Positions 9,111 to 17,847 of a stretch of DNA of 64,000 nt are shown here, in pieces. The notes beneath the pieces were generated by a model. The model saw only the letters and a list, made by a program, of their open reading frames with translations. It ran no database searches and was not told the origin of the DNA. This DNA is from Acidobacteriales bacterium 59-55 (GTDB lineage: Bacteria > Acidobacteriota > Terriglobia > Terriglobales > Acidobacteriaceae): contig MKSV01000003.1 in the NCBI GenBank assembly GCA_001897435.1, positions 715,250 to 779,249 of the forward strand, written 5' to 3'. Position 1 is the first letter of the stretch; the number at the start of each line of letters is the position of its first letter. The position numbers were made by a program, and so were the translations under genes.

Positions 9111-10283
9111 TTATTCGATGATCTTAAACCGCTTCAGCGATTCCTCGTTGACGGTGAGGCCGAGGCCAGGCGTATTGTCGTCGAGGTCGATGTAGCCGTC
9201 GACCGGCACCGGCTCGCCGTCGAAGATATACCAGAAGAGCTCGTTGCCGACCTCGACATCGACCTTGGGGAAGAACTCGGCCATGGGCGAGTTGAGGCTG
9301 GCCATGACGACGTGGTAGTTGTGCATCTGGCCGGCGTGCGGGATGACGGGAATCTGATAGGCCTCCGCCATGGCGGCGATCTTGCGCGCCTGGCTGAAGC
9401 CGCCGACGCGGTTGGTGTCGAACTGGATGTAGTCGAGCGCGTTTGCGTCGAGCAGATCGCGGAAGCCGAAGAGGGTGAACTCGTGCTCGCCGCCGGCGAT
9501 GGGGATGCGGCCATAGGATTTAAGTTCGCGGTAGCCGCGAGTGTCGTCGGGAATGACGGGCTCTTCGAGCCAGCGCGGATGGAAGGGCTCGATCAGAGGC
9601 AACATGCGCTTGGCGTAGTCGAGCGTCCAGCCCATGTAGGCGTCGACCATCAGGTCGATCTCGTAGCCGATGACCTCGCGCACGGTGCGGACGAGCTCGA
9701 TGTTGCGTTGCATGCCGGCGGCGCCGTCGACCGGCCCCCAGCCGAAGCGCAGCTTCATGGCCTGGTAGCCTTCGTCCTTGTAGCGCTGGGCTTCGCGACG
9801 AAGCTGGTCGAGCGGCAGGGCGTAGAGGCGGCTCGCGTAGACGGGGATGCGCTTCTTGGTGCGTCCGCCAAGCAGGCGATAGACGGGCTGCTTCGCCGAC
9901 TTGCCCAGAAGATCCCAGAGAGCGATATCGACCGCGCTGATGGCGGTCATGGCGACGCCCTTGCGACCGAAGGCCATGGTGCGGCGGTACATCTGCTGCC
10001 AGAGATACTCAGTGTCCCAGGGGTCGGAGCCGATCAGTACATCCTTGAGATAGTTGTCGATGCAGGACTTGGTAACAAGCGGGGAGAGCGCTGCGTTGCC
10101 CAGGCCCACAAGGCCGTTGTCGGTGAAGATCTCGACCAGCAGCCAGCCGTGGAAGGTGAAGGTGCCCATCGATGCCTCGCGGAACATGACGAGGTCCATG
10201 GGATTGGTGCAGAAGTGAGGGGGGAGCGGGACGGTCTTGCCTTCCCATTGAACGACGCGAGTGCGAACTTCTGTGATCTTCAT
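9111..10283 (-). CDS. Enolase-superfamily sugar-acid dehydratase (L-rhamnonate dehydratase-like)
   Basis: A protein of 390 residues of the mandelate racemase / muconate lactonising group. The N-terminal capping domain (MKITEVRTRVVQW) is followed by the barrel. Segments GPVDGAAGMQRNIELVRTVR, LMVDAYMGWTLDYA, WLEEPVIPDD, IAGGEHEFTLFGFRDL and VIPHAGQMHNYHVVMASL align with the rhamnonate / related acid-sugar dehydratases. They supply the expected D-E-E metal ligands and the catalytic His. Such enzymes convert an aldonate to its 2-keto-3-deoxy derivative. The start overlaps the stop of the upstream MFS gene by 4 bases, so transporter and enzyme are coupled. The exact substrate (rhamnonate, fuconate, arabinonate or other) is not settled. 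Confidence 0.8.
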   Translation of the reverse strand: MKITEVRTRVVQWEGKTVPLPPHFCTNPMDLVMFREASMGTFTFHGWLLVEIFTDNGLVGLGNAALSPLVTKSCIDNYLKDVLIGSDPWDTEYLWQQMYRRTMAFGRKGVAMTAISAVDIALWDLLGKSAKQPVYRLLGGRTKKRIPVYASRLYALPLDQLRREAQRYKDEGYQAMKLRFGWGPVDGAAGMQRNIELVRTVREVIGYEIDLMVDAYMGWTLDYAKRMLPLIEPFHPRWLEEPVIPDDTRGYRELKSYGRIPIAGGEHEFTLFGFRDLLDANALDYIQFDTNRVGGFSQARKIAAMAEAYQIPVIPHAGQMHNYHVVMASLNSPMAEFFPKVDVEVGNELFWYIFDGEPVPVDGYIDLDDNTPGLGLTVNEESLKRFKIIE

Positions 10284-11566
10284 GACCGGCTCTCGAATTG
10301 GATTAGGTCTGGGGCCTTGAGTGGATGCAACCTGCCGCCCAGAAGCAGGATTGCGAAGAATCCGATGAGGTGAAATGTTCCAACGATATAAAACAGGGTT
10401 GCGTAGCCGAAGCCGTGGCTAAGGAGAAAACCGGCGACGACGCCGAAGATGGCTCCGCCGATTGCGCCACCGAAGCCAATCATGCCCGAGACCGAGCCGA
10501 CTGCCGACAGCGGAAAGACGTCGGCAGGCAGCGTCATAATGAGGCCCGACCACGACTGCTGGCAGAAGAAGGCGATGCTGAACAGTCCCAGAGCCCAGGC
10601 GACGGGCACATGCGGCACCAGCATTACCACCGGCATAAAGACGGCGCTGAGGCCGAGCACAAGCTTGCGCGAGTAGTTGAGCGAGTGGCCGCGGCCGAGC
10701 AGGTAGCTTGAAAACCAGCCACCGAGAAAGCTGCCGACGCCGGAGGCCGCGTAGGGAATCCAGGCGTAGTAGGTGACCTGCTTCACGTCGAAGCCGCGCG
10801 CGTCGTAGAGATACTTGGGCAGCCAGAAGAGATAGAAGTACCAGGCCGAGTCGCTCATGAACTTGGCGAAGACGATGACCTGTACCTGGCGCATGGCGAT
10901 AAGGTCGAGCAGACTGAACTGCTTTGCGACGAGGCGAGCGTCGAGCGTGGCGATGGAGGCATCGGCGGAGGAGCGATAGCTCCAGGCCCACCAGATGACC
11001 CATACGATGCCGACCGCGCCCGAGACGAAGAAGACCATGCGCCAGCCGCTCAGCAGCAGCACGGTGCCGATCAGGGGCGGCGCCAGCACGGAGCCGACGG
11101 CGGTGCCGGCGTTGATGATGCCCATGGCGGTCGAGCGCTGGTGCATCGGAACCCACTCGGCAACTACGCGCGCGGCAGCGGGAAAGCCGCCGCCCTCGCC
11201 CATGCCGAGCAGGAAACGGGCGACGAGGAGAAAGGTGAAGTTCATCGCCAGCCCGTGCAGCGCACAGGCCAGCGACCACCACAGCATGATGAGAATGAAT
11301 CCCCTGCGCGTTCCCATCAGGTCGAGGATGCGTCCGCCGATGACGTAGAGCGCGGCGTAGGAGATCAGGAAGGCGGACTGCAGCCAGGAGAACTGCTGGT
11401 CGTCCAGCGGGATGTTGTGCTGGATGGCCGTGATGGCGACCGGCAGCGTCTGGCGGTCGAAGTAGCTGATTGCAATGGCGAGCGTGACCAGCCCGACAAA
11501 GAACCACTGGACCTCGAGCCCCGCAATGCGAGGCCCACCAGTCCGCGCCATGCCTTTAGCATTCAT
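10280..11566 (-). CDS. MFS sugar-acid transporter (ACS / hexuronate type)
   Basis: Major facilitator of 428 residues with about 12 hydrophobic segments. The first helix region has AISYFDRQTLPVA, the loop 2-3 signature is GGRILDLMGTRRGF, and FLLGMGEGGGFPAAARVVAEW is the signature of the anion:cation symporter family that includes ExuT, GudP and RhmT. Expected job: proton-driven uptake of hexuronates or aldonates across the inner membrane. It ends 4 bp inside the dehydratase gene and starts 46 bp after the GH39 gene, consistent with one operon. The predicted substrate follows from neighbours, not from binding residues. Confidence 0.85.
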   Translation of the reverse strand: MNAKGMARTGGPRIAGLEVQWFFVGLVTLAIAISYFDRQTLPVAITAIQHNIPLDDQQFSWLQSAFLISYAALYVIGGRILDLMGTRRGFILIMLWWSLACALHGLAMNFTFLLVARFLLGMGEGGGFPAAARVVAEWVPMHQRSTAMGIINAGTAVGSVLAPPLIGTVLLLSGWRMVFFVSGAVGIVWVIWWAWSYRSSADASIATLDARLVAKQFSLLDLIAMRQVQVIVFAKFMSDSAWYFYLFWLPKYLYDARGFDVKQVTYYAWIPYAASGVGSFLGGWFSSYLLGRGHSLNYSRKLVLGLSAVFMPVVMLVPHVPVAWALGLFSIAFFCQQSWSGLIMTLPADVFPLSAVGSVSGMIGFGGAIGGAIFGVVAGFLLSHGFGYATLFYIVGTFHLIGFFAILLLGGRLHPLKAPDLIQFESRS

Positions 11567-11612
11567 CCTTTAGCTCTCCTGAATCCCCGGGCTTCTGATT
11601 TACGGTCTTTTT

Positions 11613-13274
11613 TTACCATGTCAGATGCATCAGGGAGGTAGCCTGCCGGGGCAGCGATGTTGGAATCGTGACCTTGCCATTGTCGACTACCAGCCACCGC
11701 GGCGAGGTGAGTAATTGCAACTGCCCAGCCGCTTGCAGCTTCTTGTACTGCTCGGGCGTGGGCTTCTGCGGCGAGCCCATCGCCTTCCAGACGGTGTAGG
11801 CGTTGCTGTGGTCCTGGTCGATGCGATAGTGCTGGAGCAGGACGCGATGTACACCGGCGGGAATGCCGGAGACAGTGACCTGGACCTCGGCGCCCGCGGC
11901 GGGAAGATCGTCGTCGTGATAGTTCCACAGCAGCACGGCGGCTTCACGAGTGTCCTTGGTTGCGAAGGCATCGATGTCGGGGTTCTGCCGCACGCCGGAC
12001 TTCAGGATATCGTCGAGCGGAACCGCACCCGTGCTGGTGGTGCCGACGCGCTCGCCGGACATCATGCCGGCCATGCGGAAGACGTTCAACACCGGCTTAT
12101 CGATGCCGTTGGTCGAGAGCGAGCGGAAGCCCTCGAAGTAGTCCTTGTCCTCGAACTCGAAGGCCCAGGTCAGCATCGAGATCAGGTTGACCTTGTGCCG
12201 GTCCTGCAGGGCGAAGAGTCCCTTGATGGCCGCCGCCGTGTAGACCGGATAGAGCGTGCCGTTGCGATAGTTGTTCGACGGGTTCACCTTCGAGGAGCAG
12301 GCGGCGCAGCCCTCGGGGTCGGCTTCGCTGAGGATGATGGGCAGATGCGCGAGCTTTGGATACTTGGTGATAATGGCGAAGCCCTTGTCGACGTCGTTCA
12401 TCTCCTTGTCAAAGCCCATGCGCACATGACCATTAATAACCGTGGGGCGACCCTTGGCATGGAACGAGATAAAGTCCATGGGAACAGCCTTGCCGGTAGC
12501 CGCGCTCTTTCCCGAGTCGACGTGCTTGAGGAAGTTGTCGAGGAAGGTGGCGGCCTTCGCGTTGCCGGGGCCGGTGCTCGCGGGACCGCCGACCATCGCG
12601 TTCGGCAGCGCTGCACGCACGCCGGCGACGGCATAGTCGTAGAGCTTGTAGTAGTTCTCCGGAGTGGAGTGCCAGTAGGGAATGTTCGGCTCGTTCCAGA
12701 CTTCGAAGTACCACTTCGACACCTCATCCTTGCCGTAGCGCTGGACGAGATGCTCGGTGACCTTGCGGACCAGTTCGCCCCAGAGCTTGTAATCCTTCGG
12801 GGGATTGTTCGAGCCGCCGGAGATGGTGCTCTTGGGATAGTGGACCTGGTAAGGCTCAGGATTTTCGGCGAGATCTTTGGGCATGAAGCCAAGCTCGACC
12901 ATGGGGCGCACGCCGGCAGCCTTGTACTCGTCGAAGATGCCGTCGAGGATCTTGAAGTCGTAGACGGGCTTGCCGTTGGCGTCGAGCGAGAAGACGTTGG
13001 TGGAGCTCCACTTCAGCTCGGCCACGCCGTTGCCCGAGGTCAGCAGATGGTGCGCGCGGATGTGGACCGGCACCGGGCTGAGGTCGTGCAGTTCGCGCAG
13101 GAGCCGCTTGCCGTCCTTCATGGTGGTGTAGTTCGCTTCGTCGTAGCCGAACCAGCTATAGATGGGCTTGTACGTTCCCTCGGCTTTCGCTAGATCGACA
13201 TTGATAGAAATCGGCGCTTGTGCCGCCGCCTGCATGGCGGCGGCACAGATCAGGGCAAGGGCGAGCTTTCGCAT
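11613..13274 (-). CDS. Secreted GH39-type glycosidase (beta-xylosidase-like)
   Basis: A protein of 553 residues with a signal peptide (MRKLALALICAAAMQAAAQA). The fold is the GH39 TIM barrel. The acid/base glutamate is E195 in FEVWNEPN and the nucleophile E317 in PIILSEADPEGC; both motifs and their spacing are typical of GH39 beta-xylosidases. The C-terminal 150 residues form a beta-rich accessory domain, as in the family. It probably acts in the periplasm on oligosaccharides brought in by the adjacent TonB-dependent receptor, which ends 18 bp upstream. GH39 also contains iduronidases and other specificities, so xylosidase is the best guess only. Confidence 0.82.
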   Translation of the reverse strand: MRKLALALICAAAMQAAAQAPISINVDLAKAEGTYKPIYSWFGYDEANYTTMKDGKRLLRELHDLSPVPVHIRAHHLLTSGNGVAELKWSSTNVFSLDANGKPVYDFKILDGIFDEYKAAGVRPMVELGFMPKDLAENPEPYQVHYPKSTISGGSNNPPKDYKLWGELVRKVTEHLVQRYGKDEVSKWYFEVWNEPNIPYWHSTPENYYKLYDYAVAGVRAALPNAMVGGPASTGPGNAKAATFLDNFLKHVDSGKSAATGKAVPMDFISFHAKGRPTVINGHVRMGFDKEMNDVDKGFAIITKYPKLAHLPIILSEADPEGCAACSSKVNPSNNYRNGTLYPVYTAAAIKGLFALQDRHKVNLISMLTWAFEFEDKDYFEGFRSLSTNGIDKPVLNVFRMAGMMSGERVGTTSTGAVPLDDILKSGVRQNPDIDAFATKDTREAAVLLWNYHDDDLPAAGAEVQVTVSGIPAGVHRVLLQHYRIDQDHSNAYTVWKAMGSPQKPTPEQYKKLQAAGQLQLLTSPRWLVVDNGKVTIPTSLPRQATSLMHLTW

Positions 13275-13292
13275 GAGCTTCGGGCCTTTCGG

Positions 13293-16200
13293 TTAGAAGT
13301 TATATTTGAGCGCGAACTGAACATCACGCGAAGGGACCGACGTGTCTGTGATGACACCGCCCGACGCCGTATCAATACTAGAGCCGGGGGCGTTGAAGCT
13401 GGTGGTGTTGGGCAGGTTGAAGAACTCGGCGCGGAAGGAGAGCGTCGAATCCTTGATGGCGAAGTTCTTGAAGATGGAGGCATCGTACTGGCGGAACGCA
13501 TCGGAGCGCAGCGTGTTGGCCAGCACGGTTCCATAGGTGTACTGATCGGGGACCGTATACGCCGTCTTATCGAACCAGCTCGTCAGCGACTTCTGGAACG
13601 ACTTCGATCCCCCGTTGGGGTTCAGGTTGGGCCGCTGGCCGCCGACGCCCGTATTGGCTACGTCCTTGGAGACGGTCGGCGTAAAGGGCGTTCCGCTACG
13701 CAGCACGATGATGGTCTGTACCTGCCATCCGCCGAGGACCGAATCGACCAGACCGCCGCTGTTGTTGAGGAACCGCTTGCCCTTGCCCACCGGAAGCTGG
13801 TAGGTGCCGCTCATGGCGAGGTTCTGAGGCGTGTCGAAGGGCGAATAGGTTCTCTCGTAGCCCTTGTTGCCGCCGAGCGCAGAAGACTGGTTCGACTGCA
13901 TGAACTTCGACCAGGTGTAGGAGATCATGCCGGTAAGGCCATGGCCGGCGCGGTGCTGGATCTTGGTCTGCAATGACTGATAGGTCGTGCCGACATCCTG
14001 GGACTGATAACTAATATTTCCCCAGGGCTGATACGGACGGCGACCCTGAATGGCGCCCGGACCGGCATCGGGATAGTTGATGGCATTGGAGCCCTGAAGA
14101 TGGACGCCGTGATTGCCGACGTAAGCCATCTCGAAGACCGTCTTATTGGAGAGCTGCTGCTGCATTCCGAAGCTGTAGTGCTGGTTATAGCCCATCTTGA
14201 GATGGGTCCTGGTCGGCGACATGGACGGATGGGCGGTGGCCGAGCCGAGCTGCGAGCCGAGGAAGAAGTCGCCGAGGGTTCGGTTGGGAACGATGTTCTG
14301 CGTCTGGTTGACGGTCTCCGACAACGCGTAGGGAAGAACGTTGCGGTTGACGCGGCCGCTGGTTCCCTCCGGCTCGTAGAAGATGCCGTAGCCGCCGCGG
14401 AAGACGGTGGAGTTGCCCGCCGGGCGCCACGAGAAACCGATGCGCGGAGCGAACTGGGTCTTGTCGGTGTAGGTGATCGAGTAGGGAAGGCCGGCTTCGT
14501 GGCTGGTCTGGATGTACTGGCCGAAGAACTGGTAGGCCGCCGGAGCCGAAGGCTGCGAGGACAGGTCCACCTTATCCGTATGGCTGGCCACGATGATGGG
14601 CCGCGACAGCGAGGGATCGAAGGTGCCCAACTGCCCCTTGTAGCCGTCCATCCAGGGGGAGTACTCGTAACGGAGCCCGATGTTCACGGTAAGCCGGCCA
14701 TTCACGCGAATGTCATCCTGGGCGAAGTATTGATGATACCAACGCTGGCCGCCGAAGTTGGCCGCCGGATAGGCGCGGGCCACCGAGGACGGATAACCGA
14801 GCAGGAAGTCGGCGATGGAGTCTCCGCCCGAGGGACTGCACGGAGCGACACCGCCGGGGCACGGATTCTGCGTCTCGCTGCCGTTGAAACCGAAGACGCC
14901 GGCATAGCTTGAGCTGTCATAGCCGAGCCATTGGTAGTACCGAAGTAAAACGCCGAACTTCAGCGAGTGCCGTCCCTTCAGGATGGTGAAGGTATCGGTC
15001 GGCTCGAAGACCATGCGGTCCTGCGATTTGGGCCGCTGATCGAAGGACGAGCCGGCCATGCCGCTGTAACCGCTGAAGTTGAAGTCCGGGAACGAACCGC
15101 CCGAGCCGGGACGCAGCAACTGCGTGAAGCCGGTGATGCCGTTGTCCGTGTTGAAGTCCGGTCCCTGCAGGAAGGCCTTGAGCAGAACATGGCTGGGCAT
15201 GTAGTGGACGCGGAAGTCCTGCACCTTGTTGGCGCCGATGTTGGTAATGAGTCCGACGGCGATATCCTGCCCGTTCGAGGTGAGCGCGGCGGTCTTGAGC
15301 AGCGGGATCGCGTTGGGGTCGACCTCGCGGTTGTTGACGTAGGTCCAGCGGACAAAGAGGCGGTTCGACGGGTTGATCTGGTCATCGACGCGCACCGTGA
15401 ACTGATCCCAGTCCACCGCCTGCGACGGTGTGCTGCGGAAGTTGCTCGGGCCGCTGTTGGCGTGAGGGATGTAAGCAAGGACAGCCGCGGACTGCGGTGT
15501 GATCAGCGATGGGCAGATGACGTTGAGCGTGCCGTTGCAGGAGATCTGGTTGCGCGTGGTGACGCCGCCGACGGTGGTTGTGCTGGTGGGGTCGTAGATC
15601 TTCTTGAGCCCGGCTGCGGTGAAGTCGCCGCCCCGCTGCGCTTCTGTCGGCACGATGTTGTTGAAGATCAGCCCCTGGCGCAGCCGCTGCGCCTCATAGT
15701 CGAGGAAGAAGAAGGTCTTGTCCTTGCCGTTGTAGAGATGCGGGATGGAGAGCGGGCCGCCGATGTCGCCGCCGAACTGGTTGCGCTTGAGGATCTGCCG
15801 CGAGTTGGCGAAGAAGTTGCGCGCGTCGAGCTTGTCGTTGCGGATGAACTCGAAGATGCCGCCGTGGAACTTGTTGGTGCCGGACTTGGTGGTGGCGTTG
15901 AAGAAGGCGCCGCCTCGGTTGTACTCCGCCGAGTACGGGCTTTGCTGGACGCTGAACTCCTGCAGGGCGTCGATCGAGGTCTGGATGAAGGTGCCGCCCT
16001 GGTGCTGCTCGCTGACGTCGACGCCGTCGAGCAGGAACGAGATGGCGCTGCCGCGAATGCCGCTGATGGTGTTTCCGTTGACGACTTCAGGGCGGATGGC
16101 CAGCGAGTTGCCAGTGGGCGGCAACAGCGCCGCGCCGGGAGTAAGCTCCGCCAGCTTGTAGAAGCCGCGGCCGTTGAGCGGAAGGCTGGTCAACTGCTCG

Positions 16201-16634
16201 TTGGTGATGACAGTGCCGATGGTCGCGGTGTCGGTGCTGAGCAGCGGCGTCTCGACGTTGACGTCGATGGTGGTGGTCTCCGCGCCGACCTGGAGCGTCA
16301 GGTCTTCGCGGACGACCTGGCCGACCTGCACCTCGATGTTCGAGGTGTTGATAACGGAGAAGCCGGGGGCCGTGACGGTCAGGTTGTAGACGCCGGCCTG
16401 GACGGGCGTAATCACGAATTCGCCGTTGGAGTTGGTCGTCGCAGTCTGAACGATGTTGGTGCCGACATTGGTCGCCTTGATGACCGCGCCCGGCACCAGT
16501 GCCCCCTGCGGGTCGGAGATGCGGCCGACGAAGCGGCCCGTCTCGACCTGTGCGCCGGCCCATGGAGCGCAGATCAGAAATATCAGAGATGCAAGTACCA
16601 GCCTCATAGCTATGCAGCGATCGTTCTTCGTCAT
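13293..16634 (-). CDS. Oar-like TonB-dependent outer-membrane receptor with carboxypeptidase-regulatory domain (receptor 1)
   Basis: A protein of 1113 residues. I prefer the ATG at 16634 because it leads directly into a signal sequence (RLVLASLIFLICAPWAGA); an in-frame upstream ATG lies in the promoter. Order: signal peptide; CarboxypepD_reg-like beta-sandwich (VGRISDPQGALVPGAVIKAT); plug (TSLPLNGRGFYKLAELTPG, ISGIRGSAISFLLDGVD); long beta-barrel; terminal phenylalanine (KYNF). The layout is typical of the large receptors abundant in Acidobacteria and presumed to import oligosaccharides. First gene of the minus arm, directly before GH39, and divergent from the GntR regulator, so probably controlled by it. 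Confidence 0.93.
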   Translation of the reverse strand: MTKNDRCIAMRLVLASLIFLICAPWAGAQVETGRFVGRISDPQGALVPGAVIKATNVGTNIVQTATTNSNGEFVITPVQAGVYNLTVTAPGFSVINTSNIEVQVGQVVREDLTLQVGAETTTIDVNVETPLLSTDTATIGTVITNEQLTSLPLNGRGFYKLAELTPGAALLPPTGNSLAIRPEVVNGNTISGIRGSAISFLLDGVDVSEQHQGGTFIQTSIDALQEFSVQQSPYSAEYNRGGAFFNATTKSGTNKFHGGIFEFIRNDKLDARNFFANSRQILKRNQFGGDIGGPLSIPHLYNGKDKTFFFLDYEAQRLRQGLIFNNIVPTEAQRGGDFTAAGLKKIYDPTSTTTVGGVTTRNQISCNGTLNVICPSLITPQSAAVLAYIPHANSGPSNFRSTPSQAVDWDQFTVRVDDQINPSNRLFVRWTYVNNREVDPNAIPLLKTAALTSNGQDIAVGLITNIGANKVQDFRVHYMPSHVLLKAFLQGPDFNTDNGITGFTQLLRPGSGGSFPDFNFSGYSGMAGSSFDQRPKSQDRMVFEPTDTFTILKGRHSLKFGVLLRYYQWLGYDSSSYAGVFGFNGSETQNPCPGGVAPCSPSGGDSIADFLLGYPSSVARAYPAANFGGQRWYHQYFAQDDIRVNGRLTVNIGLRYEYSPWMDGYKGQLGTFDPSLSRPIIVASHTDKVDLSSQPSAPAAYQFFGQYIQTSHEAGLPYSITYTDKTQFAPRIGFSWRPAGNSTVFRGGYGIFYEPEGTSGRVNRNVLPYALSETVNQTQNIVPNRTLGDFFLGSQLGSATAHPSMSPTRTHLKMGYNQHYSFGMQQQLSNKTVFEMAYVGNHGVHLQGSNAINYPDAGPGAIQGRRPYQPWGNISYQSQDVGTTYQSLQTKIQHRAGHGLTGMISYTWSKFMQSNQSSALGGNKGYERTYSPFDTPQNLAMSGTYQLPVGKGKRFLNNSGGLVDSVLGGWQVQTIIVLRSGTPFTPTVSKDVANTGVGGQRPNLNPNGGSKSFQKSLTSWFDKTAYTVPDQYTYGTVLANTLRSDAFRQYDASIFKNFAIKDSTLSFRAEFFNLPNTTSFNAPGSSIDTASGGVITDTSVPSRDVQFALKYNF

Positions 16635-16689
16635 ATGCGAACCTCGAATCTTCCCCGCGTCGGCGGAGTTCTTTTGGAATCGTGTGCAA

Positions 16690-16700
16690 AGGTAGTACCA
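16690..16700. promoter_or_regulatory. Candidate GntR/FadR operator 1
   Basis: The sequence AGGTAGTACCA fits the FadR-subfamily consensus TNGTNNNACNA at all but the first position and forms the palindromic core GGT-AGT-ACC. It lies about 55 bases upstream of the receptor start, in the divergent region shared with the GntR gene. Confidence 0.5.
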
Positions 16701-16842
16701 ACTGTTAGCAATTGTCAACCAAGATATTTTGAGGGATTGAACGGCTACTCAAAAAATTGAGAAAATAAAGGGATTTTCAATCTTTTCGGTCCGGGAATTG
16801 GCCGTCTTATGGATGATTTTGCCGTTAAGTTATGCGCGTTAT

Positions 16843-16853
16843 CGGTCGTACCA
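16843..16853. promoter_or_regulatory. Candidate GntR/FadR operator 2
   Basis: The sequence CGGTCGTACCA has the same GGTNGTACCA core as the site at 16690 and lies 66 bases before the GntR start. One site near each divergent promoter suggests joint control and autoregulation. Confidence 0.45.
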
Positions 16854-16918
16854 GTATTTGAGACTCCGGCTGTTACCATGAGTTGACAAAGTTCTCGCGG
16901 TTGGGGAGTATCTGAGAA

Positions 16919-17812
16919 ATGAATGGAAGGCGCAAGTCTCCGCTCGGCGACAGTGAGCACATCCTCAACAACAAGGAGGATGTCACCCATCTGCTGATTC
17001 TCCGCTTTCAACAACTGCTCGGCGACGGTGTACTCTCGCCGGGGACGAAGCTGCCGTCGGAGCGCGAGCTGGCCGCGAACTTCGGCGTGGCGCGATCCTC
17101 GCTGCGCCAGGCACTCAAGGTGCTGGAGATCATGGGCGTCATTACGCAGAAGGTGGGCGACGGCAGCTACCTGAATAAAGACGCGTCGTCCGTCCTCGCC
17201 GTACCCATGGAGTTTCTCTTCCTGCTGGACGATACCTCGCTGCAGGAGTTGACCGAGATGCGGCTGCTGATGGAGCCGGCACTGGCCGCCAAGGCCGCCG
17301 AACGCGCCAACGCCGACGACATTGCGCTGCTGCGGCAATCGATCGCCGACCTGGAGCAGAGCAAGCATGACCGCGTGCGGCTGGTCGCGGCGGACCTGCT
17401 CTTTCATCGCGCCATCTTTCAGGCCTCGGGCAACCGGCTCACCGAGCGGCTCTTTCACATCATTCATCGCGCCATGCTGAATATGATCATGGTGACCTCG
17501 CAGCTGGTGGACCTTGAACACACGCTGCACTTTCATCGCCCCATCCTGACGGCGATCGAGCGGCGCGACTCGGAGCTGGCCTTTCGCCTGATGACCGACC
17601 ATCTCACCGACGCGGGCAACCTGCTGCTGGAGGGCCGCGCGCAGGCGAAGGCCAAGCAGTTGCGCGACCATCTCGCCGCGGCCGCGCCGGTCCACAACGG
17701 TCTTCGCTCCGTGGGCACGGCAGTCCGCGGCCGGGAGGCCAAAGTGAAGACCGGCTCGGTAAAGGCCGGCCCGGTGAAGACCAGCCCGGTGAAGAGATCG
17801 AAGGCCGTCTGA
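16919..17812 (+). CDS. GntR-family regulator, FadR subfamily (FCD domain)
   Basis: A protein of 297 residues, starting at ATG 16919 after a GGGGAG ribosome-binding site. The winged helix-turn-helix spans about residues 22-90 (PGTKLPSERELAANFGVARSSLRQALK). The helical FCD ligand domain follows, with the metal/ligand histidines in DLLFHRAIF, HRPIL and MTDHL. The last 25 residues are an unusual basic repeat (KTGSVKAGPVKTSPVKRSKAV) absent from typical family members. These regulators respond to sugar acids or related carboxylates. Its divergent position from the receptor and its place upstream of a transporter and two dehydratases make it the likely local regulator of the whole sugar-acid locus. 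Confidence 0.88.
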   Translation: MNGRRKSPLGDSEHILNNKEDVTHLLILRFQQLLGDGVLSPGTKLPSERELAANFGVARSSLRQALKVLEIMGVITQKVGDGSYLNKDASSVLAVPMEFLFLLDDTSLQELTEMRLLMEPALAAKAAERANADDIALLRQSIADLEQSKHDRVRLVAADLLFHRAIFQASGNRLTERLFHIIHRAMLNMIMVTSQLVDLEHTLHFHRPILTAIERRDSELAFRLMTDHLTDAGNLLLEGRAQAKAKQLRDHLAAAAPVHNGLRSVGTAVRGREAKVKTGSVKAGPVKTSPVKRSKAV

Positions 17813-17847
17813 ACCGGTCTGAACTTTCGCACGAATCTGGAGAGCAC

